Below are positions 1 to 5,908 of a DNA stretch of 10,299 bases, one piece after another. Position 1 is the stretch's first letter; each line of letters opens with the position of its first letter. Below the pieces are notes generated by a model. The model was not told where the DNA came from, did no database searches, and was given only the letters and a program-made list of their open reading frames with translations. Source of the DNA: Campylobacteraceae bacterium (GTDB lineage: Bacteria > Campylobacterota > Campylobacteria > Campylobacterales > Sulfurovaceae); the NCBI GenBank assembly GCA_027031505.1, contig JALVQH010000159.1, positions 4,923 through 15,221 of the forward strand, in the 5' to 3' direction. The position numbers and the translations under genes are program-made.

Positions 1-438
1 CTCTATGATTTTATCGTGCAGCAGAGCGGGGTCTTTGAGGTTGACTTTGTCTGTGAGTGCCTCGAAAATCTTTTCAGCAATCTCAAAATGGGTTTGGCGG
101 TTGCGAATACCATCCATCCCGATCCAAGCGATGTTGGGGCGATCAGCAACAGGGGAACAATGGATCATCGCGCCAAATTCCCCATTCTCTGCCGCGACAG
201 CAAGAGGTGTGGTATAGAGGGTCTTGTATGTTCCGTTTTTCGGTGTTTTTCCAAGGAGTCTCCGAATAGCACTCCTGACATCGGCGTAGAGAAGGTTCCC
301 CTGTATGAGAGATGCTTTAACTTCCGCTTTGTTGCGGGCAGTCTCAAGGTAGGCAAAGACAATCCCGAGCAGACCCAGCATGGCTGCAATAATGGAGAGG
401 GTAATGAAAAGGGTAACACCGCGACGCATTTTAACCAT
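1..438 (-). CDS. GspK-like minor pseudopilin, 3' part missing (runs off left edge)
   Basis: The reading frame is open from the ATG at 438 to base 1 (146 codons seen), so the C-terminal part lies outside the window. The N-terminus reads MVKMRRG then VTLFITLSIIAAML: a short basic leader, a Gly before the likely prepilin-peptidase cut, and a hydrophobic helix to about residue 30. The +5 residue is Ile, not Glu; absence of Glu+5 is a known trait of GspK, the tip subunit of the T2SS pseudopilus. The visible rest (about residues 31-146) is a soluble region I cannot place by motif. The ATG at 438 has a weak GAG 7 bases upstream. The in-frame ATG at 429 would give a leader MRRG that matches the neighbouring pseudopilins and is equally possible. 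The gene diverges from gspG. The pseudopilin class is fairly sure; the assignment to K is inference from the missing Glu and the context. Confidence 0.7.
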   Translation of the reverse strand, partial: MVKMRRGVTLFITLSIIAAMLGLLGIVFAYLETARNKAEVKASLIQGNLLYADVRSAIRRLLGKTPKNGTYKTLYTTPLAVAAENGEFGAMIHCSPVADRPNIAWIGMDGIRNRQTHFEIAEKIFEALTDKVNLKDPALLHDKIIE

Positions 439-474
439 TTAAAAGCTCAATTCAAGTAGAATAATTTTCATCCA

Positions 475-480
475 ATTATA
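475..480 (-). promoter_or_regulatory. -10 box for the gspK-like gene in the 72-base divergent intergenic region
   Basis: On the minus strand this reads TATAAT, preceded by T-rich TTTAATTTTGATTGAC, the style of housekeeping promoters in Campylobacterota. Start of transcription would be near 468, leaving a leader of about 30 bases. The plus-strand promoter for gspG must lie in the same 72 bases. Candidates there are TAGAAT at 457-462 and TATAGT at 477-482, both weaker, and the second overlaps this box. Confidence 0.5.
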
Positions 481-510
481 GTCAATCAAAATTAAAGGAA
501 ACACATTACA

Positions 511-924
511 ATGAAAAAAGCATTCAGTCTTCTGGAACTTCTCGTGGTCATCCTCATTCTCGGTCTTCTGGCCGCCTTTGTGGTTCCCAACCTGGTCGGT
601 GCCGGAGAAAAAGCCAAGCGGGATCTGGTCTGTTCACAGATGAGCAGTATCGGTCAGGCGCTCAAAATGTTCAAACTCGACAACGGAATGTACCCTTCAA
701 CCGAAGAGGGGCTCGGTGCACTGCTTCAAAATCCCGACGCCGACAAATACCCCAACTATTCCACTAACCCCTATCTCGAGAAACTCCCCAAAGATTCCTG
801 GAAAACGCCGTTTGTTTATGTGCAGGACGGAAATGCATTTGATTTGATCAGCCTTGGAGCCGACCGGCGGGAAGGCGGAGAGGCTGAAGCTGCAGATATC
901 CGCTACAGCCAATGTCAGAAATAA
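511..924 (+). CDS. gspG: T2SS major pseudopilin GspG
   Basis: A 137-residue protein, close to the usual GspG size. GspG subunits stack into the periplasmic pseudopilus that pushes substrates through the outer-membrane secretin. Residues 1-4 (MKKA) are the leader; the mature helix starts FSLLELLVV with Glu9 as the Glu+5 needed for assembly, and the hydrophobic stretch runs to about residue 28. The C-terminal half shows the GspG-type region: YPSTEEGLGAL (61-71), a KDSWKTPFVY segment (94-103) equivalent to the usual DPWG-type motif, and SLGADRREGG with AADI (114-130), the calcium-binding loop region. Two Cys (41 and 135) could pair. Oddities: the residue before the cut is Ala rather than Gly, and the DPWG equivalent has Ser for Pro and Lys for Gly. 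An SD AAAGGA (494-499) lies 11 bases before the ATG. The next pseudopilin overlaps its 3' end. Confidence 0.9.
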   Translation: MKKAFSLLELLVVILILGLLAAFVVPNLVGAGEKAKRDLVCSQMSSIGQALKMFKLDNGMYPSTEEGLGALLQNPDADKYPNYSTNPYLEKLPKDSWKTPFVYVQDGNAFDLISLGADRREGGEAEAADIRYSQCQK

Positions 925-1457
925 TCCATCCCCTTTTTCGACCGGCCGCTGCACGGTCGGCGTTCTCCCTGATCGAACTCATCATCGTTATTTTGATCGC
1001 ATCGCTTTTTGCTGCACTGGTATTCAGCTCCGTCTCATCCGGAAAACCCCGGGAGAAAAAAGTCGGCATCCGTGCACTCAAAGAGGTGGAGGATTCCCGC
1101 ATCGGCGGTGAAGCCGATCTCGTCTGTACCGACGACTGCAGAACATGCCGTCTGGTCATCGAGCACAAGTCCCACCCTGTCGACAGCCGGCTCAAGCCGC
1201 TCACGGCATATATTCTCGACGAAGGGGGCAGCCCGCAGGAAATTGATTTCGGACGCATGGGAGATGAGAAGGTGTGTCTCCGTTTTCACTATTATCCCAA
1301 CGGGAGCACGTCACAGATGATTCTGTCCTCAGATGAAACTTTTTATTTCATTCCCAGCTATTTCGGTACAATTGAAACGTTTGATTCCCTCAGCGCTGCT
1401 GCCGAACGCTGGAAGCACTTTCGCGACCGACTGGACTCCATGGGGGCTTACTACTGA
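912..1457 (+). CDS. GspH-like minor pseudopilin with a Cys cluster
   Basis: A 181-residue protein with a 17-residue leader, then FSLIELIIVILIASLFAALV: a class III (prepilin-type) signal with Ala17 before the cut, Phe18 at +1 and Glu22 at +5. It should be cut by the prepilin peptidase and sit near the pseudopilus tip. The G-H-I gene order of standard T2SS operons, and a length close to GspH, suggest the H subunit, but the soluble domain has no motif I can name. Cys72, Cys76 and Cys79 form a CX3CX2C group and Cys122 is a fourth, which could make disulfides in the periplasm. The start overlaps the last 13 bases of gspG and no clear SD precedes it, so translation is probably coupled. The stop TGA shares a base with the next ATG (TGATG). 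Confidence 0.75.
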   Translation: MSEIIHPLFRPAAARSAFSLIELIIVILIASLFAALVFSSVSSGKPREKKVGIRALKEVEDSRIGGEADLVCTDDCRTCRLVIEHKSHPVDSRLKPLTAYILDEGGSPQEIDFGRMGDEKVCLRFHYYPNGSTSQMILSSDETFYFIPSYFGTIETFDSLSAAAERWKHFRDRLDSMGAYY

Positions 1458-1837
1458 TGCGTCGCGGGTTTACGATCATTGAAGTCCTGGTCTCGGTGGC
1501 GCTCATCAGCATTGTCGTGGTCGGCATTGTCAAGATCGGCTCCCAGAATCAGCAGATTGCCCACTATATCTCCGGCCGGGTCAAATCGGAACTGGCCAAT
1601 ACCCTCTTCCTTGTCCCGGCTGTCATGCGATACGACAAAGAGGAGAAGAGTGCGTATGTTCTTCTGGATCGTCTTCACGGAGACAAAGATGCCACCCGCC
1701 AGGCTCTCAAGAGCCTCAGGCGCAAAATTCACATCAGCGACCCCCTCAAACTCGGCAAACTCCCCATCCCTGTTGAGATACGGGCTGTCATGCTCAAGAG
1801 CGAATATTCAGGGCGATATTACCGGATCAAATTTTAG
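1457..1837 (+). CDS. GspI-like minor pseudopilin
   Basis: A 126-residue protein beginning MRRG, then FTIIEVLVSVALISIVVVGI: a textbook prepilin-peptidase site with Gly4 before the cut, Phe5 at +1, Glu9 at +5 and a hydrophobic helix to about residue 25. Size and the EVLVSVALI style of helix fit GspI, a minor subunit that with J and K forms the pseudopilus tip; the position after G and H agrees. The soluble part (about 30-126) is rich in Lys/Arg/Leu and has no motif I recognise. Its ATG overlaps the preceding stop, so it is likely translated by re-initiation. Its TAG (1835-1837) interlocks with the stop of the convergent exosortase-like gene. No GspJ candidate is seen in the window; it may lie beyond the left edge. 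Confidence 0.72.
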   Translation: MRRGFTIIEVLVSVALISIVVVGIVKIGSQNQQIAHYISGRVKSELANTLFLVPAVMRYDKEEKSAYVLLDRLHGDKDATRQALKSLRRKIHISDPLKLGKLPIPVEIRAVMLKSEYSGRYYRIKF

Positions 1838-2316
1838 GGAGAAAACGGGTGTGCTCTGCGGATAAAAAGATAGAACATTACCAAACCGGCAATCATGAAG
1901 ATCGCATTGCCGAGTATGTCGTGTGAGAGGGAGAAATTTTCCCGCCCCCCCTGCATCACAAACCCAACCACCATAAAAATCCGCACAACATTGAGGCTCA
2001 GCAGAATCATCGCTCCGATGCCGCCCCAAATGAGGCGACGTTTCCAGCGGGAAGGGTAGGCGAAAATTGAAGCGAGATACATCAAAACAGGGATCATCCC
2101 GTTGCATGCCTTTTCGATGATGAGCTTGTAGTGGGGGTTGATCCAGATATCCGATCCACGCACCTGTCCCGGTGGCAGATTTGCTTTGACAATTTGGAGC
2201 AGGTGCTCCTTCAGGAAAGCATTGGGTGCCTGCGCCAGGGGCGAAGCGCTCCAGTAGAAGAGTCCGAACAATATCCCGAGCCATATCAGATACGAGAGCG
2301 CGAAACGGTATGCCAT
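1834..2316 (-). CDS. Exosortase/archaeosortase-family membrane protease (minimal, 160 aa)
   Basis: This family cleaves secreted proteins at a C-terminal sorting tail (motif, membrane helix, basic end) in the inner membrane, like sortase in Gram-positives but unrelated. The three catalytic signatures are visible: EKACNGMIP with Cys71, LNVVRI with Arg112 and SLSHDILGN with His132. Four hydrophobic segments lie at about 5-22, 72-87, 96-121 and 134-152, with Cys and His next to helices as expected. It is much shorter than the eight-helix exosortases and matches the small single-domain variants. I chose ATG 2316 because AAAGG (2324-2328) lies 7 bases upstream; a start at 2364 would add 16 residues, lacks an SD and lies upstream of the likely transcript start. 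The neighbours are pseudopilins and gspF, not the usual exopolysaccharide genes. The family call is sure; subfamily and substrate are unknown. Confidence 0.85.
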   Translation of the reverse strand: MAYRFALSYLIWLGILFGLFYWSASPLAQAPNAFLKEHLLQIVKANLPPGQVRGSDIWINPHYKLIIEKACNGMIPVLMYLASIFAYPSRWKRRLIWGGIGAMILLSLNVVRIFMVVGFVMQGGRENFSLSHDILGNAIFMIAGLVMFYLFIRRAHPFSP

Positions 2317-2340
2317 CTGTGAGCCTTTGGGTTGTTTTGG

Positions 2341-2346
2341 TATAAT
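2341..2346 (+). promoter_or_regulatory. -10 box for gspF operon
   Basis: A perfect TATAAT preceded by GGGTTGTTTTGG, with no good -35 match, which fits Campylobacterota sigma-70 promoters. The transcript would start near 2353, giving a leader of about 44 bases before the gspF ATG at 2397. This placement also rules out the upstream ATG at 2346 as the gspF start. Confidence 0.6.
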
Positions 2347-2355
2347 TGACCGGAA

Positions 2356-2361
2356 ATTATA
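2356..2361 (-). promoter_or_regulatory. -10 box for the exosortase-like gene
   Basis: TATAAT on the minus strand, preceded by AAGTG. The transcript would start near 2349 and reach the ATG at 2316 after about 33 bases. The box lies downstream of the predicted plus-strand start for gspF, so the two promoters share the same DNA. Confidence 0.45.
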
Positions 2362-2396
2362 CACTTATTTTACAGAGAAAAAAGGAAACAAAAGGC

Positions 2397-3620
2397 ATGC
2401 TGTTCAAATACAAAGGGCTCACCAAAGAGGGGAAACGCGCCAAAGGAACCATCAGTGCTGCTTCATACGACGATGCAAAAGCCAAGTTGCGTGCCCGGGA
2501 AATTTTTTACGATTCACTCAAAGAGGCACGTGAATTCTCCTTTGAAGGCTTCAGTACGCGCCGGCAGATGCCCAATGCCATCCTGAGCAACTTTGCCAAG
2601 GAGCTTGCCAGCTACCTCAAGGCCGGCAACATGACCATCCTCACTGCGCTGAAATTGATGGAAAAGCAGCACAAAAAAGAGAGACACTACCACGCCTTCC
2701 TCAATGCAGCTTTGACGATGGTGGACGAAGGAAAACCGCTTGCAGTAGCATTGAGCGACCAAAAGGTCTATCGGCTGCCCGATTTTTTCCTCCAGAGCAT
2801 CAAAGTCGCCGGACAGGGGGGTAAAATGGTCGAAGTGCTCAGCAACATGAGTAACTTTTTTGCTTCGCAAAGCCGCATTCGCCAGCAGGTAATCAATGCC
2901 ATGATCTATCCCATGTTCATCCTGATCGTTGCTGTGGGAATGACGGTATTTCTGCTGATTTATGTCGTCCCGAAAATTACGGGAATTTTTGAGGATACCC
3001 ATCAGGAGCTTCCGGGAATTACCAAATTTGTCCTTGGAGCCAGCCATTTCCTCGGTCAGCATTATGCAGGAATCATGGTGGGAATGCTGGCGCTTATCAT
3101 CGCTGGCAAAATCGCCTACAACAAGATCCGCCCCTTCCACTATGCCGTCGATGCGCTGATGCTGCGTCTGCCGATTGTGGGCAAACTGACGCAAAATCAT
3201 GAACTGGGGCGCTTCAGCTACATCATCTCACTGATGCTCGATTCCGGAGTCCCGTACACCCAATCCGTAACACTTGCCAGCAGCACATTCGGCAATCTTG
3301 CAATCCGGGATCTATTTGAAAAGGTCAGCAGCAAGGTTACGGAAGGAAACAAGCTCTCCAATGCCCTCTATGCCACCAAAGGCGTCAAACTCAAAAGCAG
3401 TTTTCTCCAGAATCTGGCGCTTGGAGAAGAGTCAAGCAATGTCGCTTCGGTTATGGGAAACCTTTCGGCTCTTTACAGCGAAGAAAATGAGCAGGGGATC
3501 GACCGCCTCCTCAAGATGGTCGAACCGGTGATGATGCTCCTTATCGGTGGAATCGTGGGGGTGATCGTTATGGCAATGCTTTTGCCGATCTTCAGCATGA
3601 GTCTTGGCGCCAGGCTCTAA
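2397..3620 (+). CDS. gspF: T2SS inner-membrane platform protein GspF
   Basis: A 407-residue polytopic protein, the usual GspF/PilC length. In T2SS and type IV pili it sits in the inner membrane above the assembly ATPase and feeds pseudopilins into the growing fibre. The N-terminal part starts MLFKYKGLTKEGKRAKGTI, the typical opening. Two homologous T2SSF domains follow at about 63-187 and 267-398, with LALGEESSNV (340-349) near the end of the second. Membrane segments are at about 172-192, 224-241 and 374-398; the YP and VVP residues of the first (171-172, 190-192) are typical. The start at 2397 is preceded by AAAGGA (2381-2386) with 10 bases spacing; the ATG at 2346 lies in the -10 box and is rejected. 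The gene is transcribed away from the exosortase-like gene and its stop overlaps the SD of the next gene. No ATPase or secretin gene is in the window, so T2SS versus a pilus-like DNA-uptake role cannot be settled here. Confidence 0.93.
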   Translation: MLFKYKGLTKEGKRAKGTISAASYDDAKAKLRAREIFYDSLKEAREFSFEGFSTRRQMPNAILSNFAKELASYLKAGNMTILTALKLMEKQHKKERHYHAFLNAALTMVDEGKPLAVALSDQKVYRLPDFFLQSIKVAGQGGKMVEVLSNMSNFFASQSRIRQQVINAMIYPMFILIVAVGMTVFLLIYVVPKITGIFEDTHQELPGITKFVLGASHFLGQHYAGIMVGMLALIIAGKIAYNKIRPFHYAVDALMLRLPIVGKLTQNHELGRFSYIISLMLDSGVPYTQSVTLASSTFGNLAIRDLFEKVSSKVTEGNKLSNALYATKGVKLKSSFLQNLALGEESSNVASVMGNLSALYSEENEQGIDRLLKMVEPVMMLLIGGIVGVIVMAMLLPIFSMSLGARL

Positions 3621-3631
3621 GGAGACTGTTT

Positions 3632-4144
3632 ATGGCCAAACCACGTTTTCGCGATGTCAAGCAGGGGCGCGTCTCTTCCGCTTTCCCTTCTGCCAAATCT
3701 TCCAAACGGCCTCAGGCAGTCTATCCCGACAAACGCACCCGCTCCAAAGCCTTCATCACCGACAGCTTCATGCTCCTGATACCGATCATGTATATAGTCT
3801 TCTATCTCGTGATGGGGGGACGCGAAGGCTTCCGCGCCAACATGCTACTCGGATGGATCGATATTCTGGTACCGCTTATATTTGTCCAGATTGCTTTCAT
3901 CGCCAAAACCGGCCAGACGCCAGGGATGCGGGCATATACCATGCGGGTTGTGAACAGCCGGACGCTCCAGCCGGCCGGATTTGGCCAGATTGTTTTGCGA
4001 CAAATACTTGCGCCTGTTTCCCGCCTCTTTTTCGGCTGGATACTGATGTTTTTTCGTGCCGATCACCGTCAGCCGCATGAGGTGATCAGCCGGACGACAT
4101 TGATCCTCACCGACGATCCAGGCCGACAGCAGCCTGTCTCATGA
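3632..4144 (+). CDS. RDD-family integral membrane protein
   Basis: A 170-residue protein with a basic N-terminal tail (1-37) followed by an RDD domain: RSKAFITDSFMLL (37-49) with the conserved Arg and Asp44, then hydrophobic segments at about 45-61, 74-91 and 117-141, and GQTPGMRAYTMRVV (94-107), the family GxTxGxxxxxxRVV motif. RDD proteins are small inner-membrane proteins; some are linked to ion transport, and most have no known role. An SD AAGGAG (3619-3624) overlaps the gspF stop and sits 7 bases before the ATG. The stop overlaps the start of the next gene (ATGA). It is probably co-transcribed with gspF, but nothing in its sequence ties it to secretion. Confidence 0.85.
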   Translation: MAKPRFRDVKQGRVSSAFPSAKSSKRPQAVYPDKRTRSKAFITDSFMLLIPIMYIVFYLVMGGREGFRANMLLGWIDILVPLIFVQIAFIAKTGQTPGMRAYTMRVVNSRTLQPAGFGQIVLRQILAPVSRLFFGWILMFFRADHRQPHEVISRTTLILTDDPGRQQPVS

Positions 4145-5292
4145 GCAAATCCCGGTTTTCGGCACCCCGACGGGCGAGACTGGCACTCAGTGCTTTTTAT
4201 TTTTTCTATTTTGTTTTAATCGGCGTATATATTATTTACCTGCCGCAAATGTTGAAACAAAGAGGCTTCAGCGCGACGGAAGTGGGCATTGTCTATGCTG
4301 CGGCACCTTTGATGCGTTTTCTTCTTCCGTTTTTCTTTCGTCGTTTTTTCAGTCTGGATGGGCAGGTATACCGGGGAGCATTGATCCTGATGGTGACAGC
4401 CTCGGCGTTGTTTGCTCCGGCGGTTGCATCATTTGGCTTTTACCTCGGGATCAATCTCCTTTTCGGCGCAGCGATGGGAGTCGTACTACCGTACGTCGAT
4501 ACGATTGCGCTGCAGGTAATGAGCCAGAAACATTACGGCAGAGTGCGTCTCTGGGGATCGATCGGTTTCATTGCCATTGCTTTATGGCTGGGACATATCC
4601 TTGGGAGCCTTGGGGAGGCGTTTGCCTATCTTGGTGCGGCTTCGCTTTTGACTTTGTTTACAGGGATGTATCTGATCCGTTTCGATCCCCATGGGGATAT
4701 CCCGGTTGACCGGACAAGTGAGCGCGCTTTCTCCCTTCGGAAATACTGGGCATTCTGGGCGAGTGCGCTTTTGCTGCAAGTGAGTTTCGGAGGGTTTTAC
4801 AATTTTTTTACGATCTATGAGGCAGCACATGGCTTTTCACAGGAGATGATCAGTTATCTGTGGAGTTTCGGGGTGCTGTGTGAGATCGGGATGCTCTATT
4901 TCCAGGGGCCGCTGCTGCAAAATCGTTTGCTCAAAGTGATTCAGGGTGCAACCCTGACAGCGGTTCTGCGATGGGCCATGCTGTGGATCTGGCCGGATTT
5001 GCTCGCAGTTTCGTATCTTTCCCAGGGGCTCCATGCGGTCAGTTTCGCCCTCTACTACACGGCAGCAATCGCTTATGTTTTTCAGCTTTATGTGCAAAAA
5101 AAACTTGCACAGCAATTCTATCTCGGCATCACATTCGGCCTGGGAGGCTCAGTGGGTGCCGTCGTCGCCGGCTGGGTGTACGATGCACACCCTGAGGCGC
5201 TTTTTGTATTTGAAGCATGGGTTGCCCTGGCGGCTTTCGGGATGATCCTCATCCACGAACAACGACACAGGAGAGGGCATGCACTGGGATGA
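4141..5292 (+). CDS. Major facilitator superfamily permease
   Basis: A 383-residue protein with about twelve hydrophobic segments, the length of MFS transporters of the phenylpropionate-permease-like (MFS_1_like, HcaT-type) branch. Typical for this branch are the N-terminal YFFYFVLIGVYIIYLPQML region, LLFGAAMGVVLPYVDTIAL (106-124) and YGRVRLWGSIGF (132-143) in the first half, and GGSVGAVVAGWVYD near the end. The charged break between the two six-helix halves is at about 180-200. The substrate cannot be read from the sequence. No SD is evident; the ATG overlaps the previous stop by four bases, pointing to coupled translation. It overlaps mobA by 14 bases. The region is visibly richer in TTT/GGG-type codons than the pseudopilin genes, perhaps just membrane-protein composition. 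Confidence 0.85.
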   Translation: MSKSRFSAPRRARLALSAFYFFYFVLIGVYIIYLPQMLKQRGFSATEVGIVYAAAPLMRFLLPFFFRRFFSLDGQVYRGALILMVTASALFAPAVASFGFYLGINLLFGAAMGVVLPYVDTIALQVMSQKHYGRVRLWGSIGFIAIALWLGHILGSLGEAFAYLGAASLLTLFTGMYLIRFDPHGDIPVDRTSERAFSLRKYWAFWASALLLQVSFGGFYNFFTIYEAAHGFSQEMISYLWSFGVLCEIGMLYFQGPLLQNRLLKVIQGATLTAVLRWAMLWIWPDLLAVSYLSQGLHAVSFALYYTAAIAYVFQLYVQKKLAQQFYLGITFGLGGSVGAVVAGWVYDAHPEALFVFEAWVALAAFGMILIHEQRHRRGHALG

Positions 5293-5908
5293 AGCGGTGA
5301 TTTTCGCCGGCGGAAACAGTTCGCGTATGGGGAGAGATAAGGCGCTGCTCCCTTTCGGCGGCTATGGTACACTGGCCGAATACCAGTACCGTCGGCTGCA
5401 AATGTGGTTTGACCGGGTAGCGCTCAGCAGCCGGGAAGAGAAATTCCCTTTCGAAGCACCGGTGATTCTCGATCGAAAGGGCTTGACATATGCACCCCGT
5501 TCTCCTATGGTTGCGTTGGCCTCTGTTCTGGCCGAAGCAGAGGCCGATACGGTGTTTGTTTTGAGTGTCGATATGCCGTTTGTGGATGCTTCACTGATCG
5601 GGAAACTGTACGAAGCATACCACAGTAATCCGTCGATCCGGATGGCGGTTGCCCGCTCAAACCGGGGAGTCGAACCGTTGTGCGGCGTATACAGCCGAAA
5701 TCTTCTGCCGCACATAGAAGCAAAAGTTCAGGAGGGGGAGCATCGCATGCAGACGCTGCTTGCCGGCGGGGCATCGGTGGAGGTCGACTGTGACCGACCT
5801 GAAATGTTTGCCAACCTCAACACTCCGGATGAGTATCGGAAGTTCTATCGGGATGCCGCTACCGCCTTCGCCGAAAGCTCAACGCTTCAAGGAGATCCTT
5901 TTTCGTGA
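5279..5908 (+). CDS. mobA: Molybdenum cofactor guanylyltransferase MobA
   Basis: A cytoplasmic enzyme that joins GMP from GTP to molybdopterin-Mo, making the bis-MGD cofactor for DMSO-reductase-family enzymes such as nitrate reductases and formate dehydrogenases. The protein is 209 residues, near the family norm of about 190-200. Visible motifs are AGGNSSRMGRDKA (10-22), the nucleotide-binding loop; SVDMPF (96-101) with Asp98 as the likely metal ligand; EPLCGVY in the middle; and NLNTPDEY near the end. The region that is often GPLxGL reads SPMVAL (75-80) here. An SD AGGAGAGG (5269-5276) precedes the ATG inside the permease gene. The last 16 or so residues are encoded over the 3' end of comM on the other strand and look like a non-conserved tail. 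It belongs to the gspF-rdd-mfs run, with no other Mo-cofactor gene nearby. Confidence 0.9.
   Translation: MHWDEAVIFAGGNSSRMGRDKALLPFGGYGTLAEYQYRRLQMWFDRVALSSREEKFPFEAPVILDRKGLTYAPRSPMVALASVLAEAEADTVFVLSVDMPFVDASLIGKLYEAYHSNPSIRMAVARSNRGVEPLCGVYSRNLLPHIEAKVQEGEHRMQTLLAGGASVEVDCDRPEMFANLNTPDEYRKFYRDAATAFAESSTLQGDPFS

Noticed and set aside
1125..1149. CX3CX2C as a radical-SAM signature
   Set aside because: It lies in the soluble domain of a small pseudopilin with no TIM-barrel-sized region; the spacing match is chance.
2514..3200. 228-codon minus-strand frame opposite gspF
   Set aside because: It is antisense to gspF with a His/Gln/Asp-rich product typical of a shadow frame.
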